The notes beneath the pieces were generated by a model. That model had not been told where the DNA came from, did no database searches, and saw only the letters and a program-made list of their open reading frames with translations. This document shows, in pieces, positions 20,693 to 28,358 of a DNA stretch of 64,000 nucleotides. The stretch covers positions 2,728,001 to 2,792,000 of the forward strand of contig JAPFFF010000006.1 of NCBI GenBank assembly GCA_039105265.1. The letters are read 5' to 3'. The position numbers and the translations under genes are program-made. Source of the stretch: Tritrichomonas musculus (Eukaryota; Parabasalia; Tritrichomonadida; Tritrichomonadidae). Position 1 is the first letter of the stretch; the number at the start of each line of letters is the position of its first letter.

Positions 20693-21047
20693 TTAAGGTT
20701 CTCCTTTCAAATTCAAAAGATTAAATTCAATGAGATTTCACAAATAAAATATACATAAATATCGTTTTTAAAAATGAATTAAAATATGAAATTTATATAG
20801 ATATATATTTTAAATGATTGAATAAAATATTTTTATGGAATCATATCGATTTTGTTTTTTTGCAGATAGAAATCATAGAATTAAAAAATCAGTAAAATTT
20901 TGAATGAAATAAGATTTAATCGTTGAGGCCATATTTTTTTAAATTTTCACCAAAACTTTTTCCGAAAAATGCTCTATTGAATTATTTATTCTATGAGTTA
21001 ATTCAATATTGAATGATTTACATTTTTTTTGGGAAGGAGAACCTTAA
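20693..21047. repeat. TTAA-flanked inverted repeat (MITE-like)
   Basis: TTAAGGTTCTCCTT at 20693-20706 recurs inverted at 21034-21047. TTAA at each end is the target signature of piggyBac-type elements. The element spans 355 bp and its interior is non-coding. Confidence 0.5.
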
Positions 21048-21290
21048 GGTACAAATCCAGTACGTTTAGTAACCGCAATTTTTTTTGACATTGGGAAAGA
21101 ATAAAATGACATGTTAAATAAAAAACGATTATTTTCATTCATTTCATATAGCATGTCATAAAATTTTTTAAATTGTAAAATAAGTGTCAAAAACAAACCT
21201 AGTCAATTTAAACTTTTTCTGAGACATGCAACTATTCAAATAATAAACGTTCTCCTTTTCAAAAAATAACCTGCTGGATTTGTACCTTAA
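21044..21290. repeat. Second TTAA-flanked inverted repeat sharing its left TTAA with the first
   Basis: TTAAGGTACAAATCCAG (21044-21060) recurs inverted at 21274-21290 with a perfect 17-bp match. Just inside the right end, a copy of GTTCTCCTTTTCAAA echoes the neighbour's end. The span is 247 bp, non-coding. Confidence 0.5.
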
Positions 21291-21386
21291 TGTTGGGGAA
21301 TCGCATTTTCCTACTCCACTTTTTGAAAACTTTTTAACTTTTTGAATACTTTATTATACTTTTTTTTATTCAATTTTTGCTAAATA

Positions 21387-21539
21387 ATGCATAATTATAT
21401 AGTTCAAATAGCTTCTCGATTCATCCAGCAATTCAAGGAGCCCGATTCGGCTTTGCGCAGCCCCGTGGTGATCACTGGTGCGTATATTCCTGAAAAATTA
21501 TGTAAAAATAAAAAAATTTATATCAAAAAAAGCAAATAG
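21387..21539 (+). other. GC-rich block inside the repeat, with a 50-codon ORF
   Basis: The stretch at about 21410-21490 is strikingly GC-richer than its surroundings. One frame, starting at ATG 21387, reads 50 residues, including RFIQQFKEPDSALRSPVVIT. The same DNA also contains GGCTTTGCGCAG, similar to the start of U4 snRNA, but the rest of a U4 is not recognisable. It could be a conserved exon captured by the element, a small RNA gene, or chance. I cannot decide. Confidence 0.3.
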
Positions 21540-22247
21540 TTATAATTTTAAGGTAAAATTAAAATTTACGATTTTTTTGGTTAATTTTCTTAACAGAGTA
21601 AGTCAAATTACACCTTAAGATGGAGGTTTTTACTTTCCATGAGTAGCTACTCATGGATAGAAAACCCATTCAAAAAGTGGTGTAGAAAAAAACGTTTGTC
21701 CTTTAATTTTAAATAAATATTTTATTTATAAATATAATTACTCGTTTATAAAAAGTATATTATTGTCTTTCTTCTTCAGAAATCTCATCATATCCATCTT
21801 CAATAAACAATCAAAATTTCTGATATCTTTATTAACACTATAAACAATAAAATTTATATATTATATGTACTCTTTCAAATTATAATTAATAACAATAATT
21901 CTGAAATGCTATATTCATCTGCAAATAGAAATTGAAATAAAAAAGATTAAATATATGGTTTTACAAAAACCATTGATTATTCAATCATTACAATGACTAT
22001 TTGTTATAAAATATCTAATTAAAGAGAAACAGCATTATTCATCAAAATATTAAAAATTTTATAATCTAATTTGGCCTTTTGTCAATGAAATTTAAGTGAA
22101 TCAGATACAATTTTTTTTATAAAAAATTCCGGACAAAAACCTGACGTTCGATACACATTTTCCACTTTTGTATCGATACTTCGGTTTTTTTATCGATATT
22201 TTACCGTAAAAATAACCGCTACCGGTGAGGATCGATACACAACCTTG

Positions 22248-23139
22248 ATTTTTTTTTTTGAAACAAATTGGCACCTTTTCCTTATTATGAATACGATATT
22301 TTTCTTTTTCTTTTTTTTGAGCACCTTATTTACATTTCTTAAAATGACAGCTTTAATTAGAACAAAAAATAAAATATCAGTAAAAATTTATTATTATTTC
22401 AAAAACTGTAGAAGCGTTTGGATTCATTTTTTTTAAAAATCTTAATTGTCCCTATTAAAAAATAATTTTATATTTTTTTCGATTCGTTCTCACTTGTAAA
22501 ACGATTTTTTATTTTCAATACTTTAAACGATCAAAATACGATTATTTTTAATTCAAAAAATTTATACGTTATTTCAAAAAAAATAGAACAAAAACGATCA
22601 TTTTCAACAGAAAAATAGATGTCAGATTCCTATATCTCAAAAACCGTAGAAGGTTTCTAGATAAAATTTAAAAATTTGTTAGATGCCTAATACTAAATTA
22701 GTATTACTAATTCACTTTTCCAAATTAGGTATAAACTATCTCATTTCTATAAGGCACTTTTTTTTTGAATTGATAACGATCATTCACGCTAACAAAAAGT
22801 CAAAAAAGTTAAAAAATAACGTATTTACTTTCCACCCCATGTAAAAATACTTAACGATTTAGTATTCTTATTAGTTACATTTACCATTTTATATAATTAT
22901 TTAAATCTTCATAAATTTGAACCATTTTTTTTACCACTTTTACATAATTATTTATCAAGAAACAAGAATTATTTTAGTGAATGAGATCATTTTTCTTTTT
23001 TTTGGCCAAATTACAATTCAAATCAATTAAAAATTGAATAATTTAAACTGTTTTTAATTACAAGGTCAAATTGAATTTTCAAAAGAATTAATTATAAACG
23101 AAAGTATTCAAATTTCATTTTTTTATAATATAAACAACC
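22248..23139. other. AT-rich spacer upstream of the calmodulin gene
   Basis: Apart from T-rich tracts, nothing is recognised. The short open frame at 22245-22436 is low-complexity and overlaps the end of the hAT-like element. Confidence 0.5.
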
Positions 23140-23589
23140 ATGGTTGAAACACTTACAGCAGAACAAATTCAAGAATTCCGCCAAGCCTTTGACATAATGG
23201 ATCGTGATCACAATGGTGCTATCACCGTAGACGATCTTTCAGCTGTAATGCGTGCTATTGGACAATCACCAACACTTAATGAACTTCAAGATATGATTCG
23301 TGAGGTTGATGCTGATGGAAATGAAACAATTGACTTCACAGAATTTCTTGCTCTTATGTCAAGACAAATGCGCCAAAGTGATATTGAAGCAGAATTAAGA
23401 GAAGCATTCAGAGTTTTTGATCGAGATAATGATGGTTTCATTACTCCACAAGAACTCAGAACTCTTTTGATTTCTCTTGGTTTAGATTCATCAGCAGAAG
23501 TTATTCGTAGAATGATCAATGAGGCAGATCATAATCGTGACGGAAAAATCGATTTTAATGAATTCAGAGCTCTTGCACTTGGTAAGTAA
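23140..23589 (+). CDS. Calmodulin
   Basis: A 149-residue protein, exactly calmodulin's length. It has four EF-hand loops: DRDHNGAITVDD (residues about 21-32), DADGNETIDFTE, DRDNDGFITPQE and DHNRDGKIDFNE. Each keeps acidic ligands at positions 1, 3 and 12 (Asp/Glu) with Gly at position 6, except loop 2, where position 6 is Glu after NE, so that site may be weak. The N-terminus, LTAEQIQEFRQAFD, is the conserved calmodulin start. Divergence from animal calmodulin is clear, so a calmodulin-like or centrin-like role is possible, but length and loop order favour calmodulin. It senses Ca2+ and binds target helices. Confidence 0.88.
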   Translation: MVETLTAEQIQEFRQAFDIMDRDHNGAITVDDLSAVMRAIGQSPTLNELQDMIREVDADGNETIDFTEFLALMSRQMRQSDIEAELREAFRVFDRDNDGFITPQELRTLLISLGLDSSAEVIRRMINEADHNRDGKIDFNEFRALALGK

Positions 23590-23895
23590 ATTTTTTATTT
23601 TTCATTAACTTTTTCATTTCTTATTTATTAAATAATTAATTTTTTTTTTCTTTTCTCGGCCAAATTTCTTTTTCAAATTGATAAAACGCAATAGATATTT
23701 TTCATTTTTTGTCTCCAAAAAATAATTGATTATCTTTGATAACTTAAAATAATTTCATTAATAATAAAGTATCATCAGAAAAGCATTATGAAGAAACTTG
23801 AATAAGAAAAACAATTTATTAGCATGCAAAAACAATGAATGGTAAAATCTATGAAAATACATAGATTAAAATACAAAATGGGAAAGATTTAAAAC
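23590..23895. other. Spacer between convergent genes
   Basis: AT-rich. GGTAAGT directly at the calmodulin stop codon resembles a generic 5' splice site, but trichomonad introns use GTATGT and no matching 3' site is seen. Confidence 0.45.
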
Positions 23896-24306
23896 CTACT
23901 TCTTTTTCGCTGCTCTAACTGCAGATAGTTTTGCAAGATAATCATCTGTTGGCTTGAAATTATAATCTGGCGAACTATTTTTTTCAGAAGATGGAATTTC
24001 AATTCCATAAAAATGTTTAAGCACATAATTAACATCTTTTTCCTCAAGATCTTCAGATCCCCTACTTTTTGCAATATCAATTGCTTGGCGAGATATTGTT
24101 TTAACAAAATCCAAAGCAATGTTATTAAATAAAGATCGCGCAGGAGTTGAAAGTTCAATATCACTTTCAAAAAATTTTAATAAATTTGGAAGAAATTCAT
24201 CTGATATAATATCATTTTCCGATGTACCAGCTAACACTGGAGGAGGAGGAGCAGAATTTTGAGATAAGAAATTTTTTGATTTCATTTTATTCTTTAATTC
24301 GACCAT
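23896..24306 (-). CDS. TAF12-like histone-fold protein (TFIID subunit)
   Basis: A 136-residue protein. Residues about 38-105 form a histone fold: LPNLLKFFESDIEL, then LFNNIALDFVKTISRQAI, then DLEEKDVNYVLKHFYGIEIP. The last helix and the ending in GIEIP match TAF12, which ends in a W-N-(I/L)-x-IPG pattern. TAF12 pairs with TAF4 within TFIID and related complexes. The N-terminus is short and proline-rich, and the tail is lysine-rich. Its start codon lies only 61 bp from the divergent Sec7-PH gene. Another histone-fold family cannot be excluded, but the pattern fits TAF12 best. Confidence 0.7.
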   Translation of the reverse strand: MVELKNKMKSKNFLSQNSAPPPPVLAGTSENDIISDEFLPNLLKFFESDIELSTPARSLFNNIALDFVKTISRQAIDIAKSRGSEDLEEKDVNYVLKHFYGIEIPSSEKNSSPDYNFKPTDDYLAKLSAVRAAKKK

Positions 24307-24367
24307 ATATACATTGAATTTTTTTATCTTTTATATTCAAAATAATATATATATAAACTTTTCATAA
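24307..24367. promoter_or_regulatory. 61-bp divergent promoter region
   Basis: Two genes start on opposite strands only 61 bp apart, so all 5' signals for both must fit here. The sequence is almost pure A/T with AAACTTTTCATAA next to the plus-strand ATG. TCATAA is compatible with the trichomonad initiator consensus TCAYWW. Start sites were not mapped. Confidence 0.5.
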
Positions 24368-25432
24368 ATGTCTCATTATAGAAGCGATAACTTTAAATTT
24401 TCACAAGCAGTTTACTGTCTTCCTTCGTCAGGTGCATATAAATCATGGCTTGGGAAGCCGTGCGAGTTACCTGATTATGTAATTCCATCTGACATCCCAA
24501 CACTTCTTCCAGAATCATCTGTTAAACAATTTACTACACAACCAGAACAAGTTCTTACTCAATTTCTTGAAGTAAATCCACAATATATGAACCCACGCGA
24601 TATCGGAAAAATTTTATTCCACTCAAAGGATCTATCTCCATTTGCAGTTTCTTTACTTTTATTCAACTCAATTTATTCATCAAATGCTCTAGTTTTCTCT
24701 TTTATCTCAGCTATTGATCTTGATTGCGTTTCAATAGTAGATGCCATTCGCTTTATTACACAGAAAGTTGCCATTCCGGCCAAAGCTATTATCATTGTTA
24801 ATCTCGCAGAAGCGTTTTCTAATGCTTATGGACTTAGAAATCAACTAGAATGGCCAAACATGAAAATAATACAAAGTTTATTTTGTGCAACAATACGTTA
24901 CTGCTTTTTACATTCTACTAACGATGATATATCATTCCATTCTGTGGTTGATTCATTTAGTGCACTTGAAAAAATCAGTCCAGCAATTATCGAACAAATA
25001 TCCCAAGATCTAAAGAAGACACCACCTGCTATCTATTTCACATCTGCTCCTATTAATTCAAAGCCAAATGAACAATTATCAGGTGATGTAGAGCATGAAG
25101 GACGTTTTCGTTCTTCATGGAAATCATATTTTTATTATCTTGAAAATAATAAATTGATCTCAAAAGACAGTAAATCATCATCAAAAATTATCAGTGAAAT
25201 ATCACTTGATTCTGTTAATGCATCTCAAAAAAATTTACCAAAGAAACCTTATTGCATGTTTCTACAGAGAATTGATAATAGAGAATTTGGTAAAAAGATG
25301 AAAGAAGGTGTACTTAGGGATAGTCCACGAACAAGTTATACGCTAGCCTTTAAGGATGAAAATGAATTACTTTTATGGATATCATCAATTAATTGTAATG
25401 GTATTGAATTTGAATTACAAGCTCTCAATTAA
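24368..25432 (+). CDS. Degenerate Sec7-PH domain protein
   Basis: A 354-residue protein. Residues about 55-215 resemble a Sec7 domain: FLEVNPQYMNPRDIGKIL, then VDAIRFITQKVAIPAKAIII, then LAEAFSNAYGL and a later LFCATIRYCFL. Sec7 proteins activate ARF GTPases through an invariant glutamic-finger Glu in the LPGEAQ loop; here the loop reads IPAKAI, so Glu is replaced by Lys and exchange activity is unlikely. Residues about 235-350 are a PH domain beginning EHEGRFRSSWKSYFYYLEN and ending LLLWISSIN, in the classical C-terminal helix position. It probably acts as a membrane-binding scaffold or a dominant ARF binder; that role is inferred. Confidence 0.72.
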   Translation: MSHYRSDNFKFSQAVYCLPSSGAYKSWLGKPCELPDYVIPSDIPTLLPESSVKQFTTQPEQVLTQFLEVNPQYMNPRDIGKILFHSKDLSPFAVSLLLFNSIYSSNALVFSFISAIDLDCVSIVDAIRFITQKVAIPAKAIIIVNLAEAFSNAYGLRNQLEWPNMKIIQSLFCATIRYCFLHSTNDDISFHSVVDSFSALEKISPAIIEQISQDLKKTPPAIYFTSAPINSKPNEQLSGDVEHEGRFRSSWKSYFYYLENNKLISKDSKSSSKIISEISLDSVNASQKNLPKKPYCMFLQRIDNREFGKKMKEGVLRDSPRTSYTLAFKDENELLLWISSINCNGIEFELQALN

Positions 25433-25613
25433 TATCTAACCAACAATATATCACCCAACCAATTTGTTCATATTGATTTGGCTAACTTTTTTATTTTATA
25501 TTTCTATTTTTATTTAAGTTGTTAAATATCATTAAAAACAAAATATACTATTTCTCATTTAAAAATTCAAACATTTTTTATTTTCAAACAAGTTTTTCCC
25601 GAAAAAAAAATAT

Positions 25614-28217
25614 TCATTTTGTTGTATTATCAGACGAATATTCATGCATAGCAGCATCAACATCTCTATCTGAAATATAACTATCAGAAGGTCCTTCTAG
25701 ACTTTTCTGTTCACTTATAGAATGCGGATTTGGCTTAATACCATGTGCACTTTTTTCATCATTTTTTTCTGATTCAAAATTAAATTTACAACTAACATCT
25801 TCTTCTTCGTTATGAATTATGATTCTTTCTTCTTTTTCATTTCCGATGCTTTTAATAAGATCTGTTTTTTCGTCACTTATATTATGATGAGCATTTTCTT
25901 CTTCCTCTTCTTCAAATAAAATATTATTATTATTGGCAGCATTTTCATTATCTTTTTGCTTTTCATTAGCATTCACTGAAAACTCTTTCTCTTTTTCAAA
26001 ATCGCTATTTGAGTTATATGAGAAAGGGGAAGTAGAAATATCATGTTCTGGCGAAATTAAGCCATTTTGATTATTCGTTTGACTCGAACTCATCAGATCG
26101 ATTTTTCTTTCTTCTTTTAGGTTTGGTAGTTTTCTATCCTCTTCTTCATTAGGAGGATTAGATGATGCTTGCGAAGCTTCAAGAAGGCTTTGATGAATTC
26201 TTCTTTCTTCATCTGAAGTATTAACATTAATTAAATCAACAACTAAATCTTTATATGGAGCTTCAATTGGATCTGATGATTCATCATCAAATCTGAAATG
26301 AATACTAGATGAGTTAGAAATATCTGCATCACTTCCTTCATCAAGAAGTTCAAGCGAAGAACTAATACCAACCAATCCTAGAATATCATTTATACTTGGA
26401 TTGCGTGAATCATCAGGATGTTTTGTTACTCTCTTCTTCCTAATTGGTGATAAAGGCCTTTTTCTTTTAGGAATAACAATAGGGGCATAAAGCTCCTTTT
26501 GCTTTTGTTTCTTCTTTTTAATTGGCTTCATTTCTTGGTATGCCGAAGTTTCTATCCTTAATTTTGCTTTATTGGGCTTATTAAGATTTTGAAATTTAAG
26601 ATTTTGATTATTATCATTGTCAGAATTTCCATTGTTAACATATTCATCTACAGAAGCAGTACTTTGGGATCCAGAAGGGTTGACTTCAATTGAAATATTT
26701 TCGCTCTGCTTTGGCTTTTCCTTACTTGAAGAAAGAATAATAATTTGTTCATTAGACAAATTTTGATTATTAGTATGTGTGGTTTTTTTGCTATTTTTTG
26801 AGTCATTAAATTTATTATCATTTCCTCCGTCACTACTTCCACTTGAATCAGATAAATATGTAATAACTTCTTTTTGAGATTCTTCTTCATTTGGATCAAA
26901 ATCTCTTGTGATTTTAATAATTTTTATCGGACTATCAGATATTTCTTGATTTTTTATATCTTGGATATTTGATACGTTTTTTGATTGAATAGTTTGTATT
27001 GAGGTTTTGGTATTATTATTTTTGATATTTGCTCTATTCGAAGGTTTAGAATGATTTCTTGAAGGCTTTATTCTCTTTTTTCGTTGTTCCATTGATACGG
27101 GTGGCCCTACTTGGCGCGATGCAACATTTGAAAAAGCTTCAGCAATACAATTAGACCAGTTATCAGAAAATGCATCGCTATCACGAAGAACTTTCATAGA
27201 AGCGAAATTATGAATTTTATCGGCTGAATCATATGTTGATTGTTTGACCATTGATCTGATAGTTGCAACATACCTTATGGGGAAATATTTTGCTACAGCT
27301 GTTGAACGTCTAATTAAAATAATATATCTGAAAAAGTTGGTTAGGGTTGATAATGCACTTGATTCACGAACCATACGAATTATGTTTTGTTTAAATCTCA
27401 TTGAAAAATAAAATCTTTTCCAACATCTTCTTACTTGTGAGTCTGTTTTTAATGAACGCGAATTCCACTTTGAATAGACATTTTTGATATAATTTAATTT
27501 AGATGTCAAGACATAATTTGAATATAAGTCATGCCAATTTTGACGCGCTTGCTTGAAATTTTTATGGCATTTTTTAATATAACCTTTTTTAATATTCCAA
27601 ATTAAAGTGTGCGCCATATATTGCCAGGTATCTCTTCTTTCTTTTTCTTGATATTTTAATTCATCCAAAAAATCTTGATATGCTTGATGCAATTCATTAT
27701 ATTTAGTTTGATTTACAAAACGTGATACAATTGAAATCCATTTTTGTCCGTTTGGAGATAAATCATTATATTGAATTTTATTAGAAATCACACCATTTGG
27801 ATTTTCATCTAAATTCGTATTACCGCTATCTTCTGATTCATACTCAGATTCTGACTCAGGAATCATTAATATTTTTTTGGCCCTTCGAAGATCTTCAGCT
27901 CTTTGCTTTGCATCAAATAACTGATTTCTTGCCATATTAAATATATATTTTTTTTTACGATGCCAAAGTTTTGAATAAAATAAAAACCAGTTTGATTTTG
28001 AACTTCTTGAACATTTTTTTTGTCTAAATTTAGCTTGTACGTATTTAACTCTTTCTATTCTTTTTGATCTTTTTAATTTTAATGCTATATTTCTCCATTT
28101 ATTTAAATATCTTTGGTGGCTTTGAACATTATCAATTCTATCGAGAATTGTTGAAAACCATCTGGAAATCTCAAATGATTGCGCTTCTGTTTGGCCTGAA
28201 TCAGGAACTGATTCCAT
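25614..28217 (-). CDS. Sfi1-like helical-repeat protein (tentative)
   Basis: An 867-residue protein. The N-terminal 330 residues are basic helices spaced by about 30 residues with Trp-anchored motifs, such as YLNKWRNIALKLKR, NWFLFYSKLWHRKKK, NWHDLYSNYVL, VYSKWNSRSLK and RCWKRFYFSMRF. This resembles the centrin-binding repeats of Sfi1, which build centrosome or basal-body bridges. Residues about 400-867 are acidic, Ser/Asn/Glu-rich and probably disordered, with one basic patch (PIKKKKQKQKE, KRKRPLSPIRKKR). The Sfi1 link is by pattern only; a nuclear acidic scaffold is another option. A divergent promoter of 141 bp separates it from the RCC1-like gene. Confidence 0.6.
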   Translation of the reverse strand: MESVPDSGQTEAQSFEISRWFSTILDRIDNVQSHQRYLNKWRNIALKLKRSKRIERVKYVQAKFRQKKCSRSSKSNWFLFYSKLWHRKKKYIFNMARNQLFDAKQRAEDLRRAKKILMIPESESEYESEDSGNTNLDENPNGVISNKIQYNDLSPNGQKWISIVSRFVNQTKYNELHQAYQDFLDELKYQEKERRDTWQYMAHTLIWNIKKGYIKKCHKNFKQARQNWHDLYSNYVLTSKLNYIKNVYSKWNSRSLKTDSQVRRCWKRFYFSMRFKQNIIRMVRESSALSTLTNFFRYIILIRRSTAVAKYFPIRYVATIRSMVKQSTYDSADKIHNFASMKVLRDSDAFSDNWSNCIAEAFSNVASRQVGPPVSMEQRKKRIKPSRNHSKPSNRANIKNNNTKTSIQTIQSKNVSNIQDIKNQEISDSPIKIIKITRDFDPNEEESQKEVITYLSDSSGSSDGGNDNKFNDSKNSKKTTHTNNQNLSNEQIIILSSSKEKPKQSENISIEVNPSGSQSTASVDEYVNNGNSDNDNNQNLKFQNLNKPNKAKLRIETSAYQEMKPIKKKKQKQKELYAPIVIPKRKRPLSPIRKKRVTKHPDDSRNPSINDILGLVGISSSLELLDEGSDADISNSSSIHFRFDDESSDPIEAPYKDLVVDLINVNTSDEERRIHQSLLEASQASSNPPNEEEDRKLPNLKEERKIDLMSSSQTNNQNGLISPEHDISTSPFSYNSNSDFEKEKEFSVNANEKQKDNENAANNNNILFEEEEEENAHHNISDEKTDLIKSIGNEKEERIIIHNEEEDVSCKFNFESEKNDEKSAHGIKPNPHSISEQKSLEGPSDSYISDRDVDAAMHEYSSDNTTK

Positions 28218-28358
28218 TATTTAATTTGCAAAATTTTGTTACTTTATGATTATTTAATTTATAAACGTAATAAAAAATTCAAGCTTTTTATATTCGATCA
28301 AATATCAATAGAAAAAAAAATCAAAATAATTAAAAAGTGGATAATGTCATAAAGAAAA

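Larger units (their letters stand above)
20442..22247. mobile_element. Composite hAT-like non-autonomous element
   Basis: The left end, CAGCGTTGTTTATCGATAC (20442-20460), matches the reverse complement of the right end, CAAGGTTGTGTATCGATCC, at 15 of 19 bases. Both ends contain several TATCGATA/ACCGGT subterminal boxes, as expected for hAT elements. Flanking octamers ATTTGTTT (20434-20441) and ATTTTTTT (22248-22255) match at 7 of 8, consistent with an 8-bp hAT target duplication. No transposase ORF is present. The interior holds nested inverted repeats and a GC-rich block, listed separately, so later insertions are likely. Confidence 0.6.

Noticed and set aside
21410-21490. U4 snRNA gene in the GC-rich block
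   Set aside because: Only GCTTTGCGCAG matches; the conserved kink-turn stem of U4 is not seen, so the call is left open as a note, not an RNA gene.
22245-22436. 63-codon ORF beginning at the right end of the hAT-like element
   Set aside because: Low-complexity Phe-rich translation from T tracts; no homology and it overlaps repeat DNA.
23580-23640. Possible intron at the calmodulin stop codon (GGTAAGT)
   Set aside because: Trichomonad introns use GTATGT and a fixed 3' ACTAACACACAG-type site; neither is present, and the ORF ends at the right length for calmodulin.
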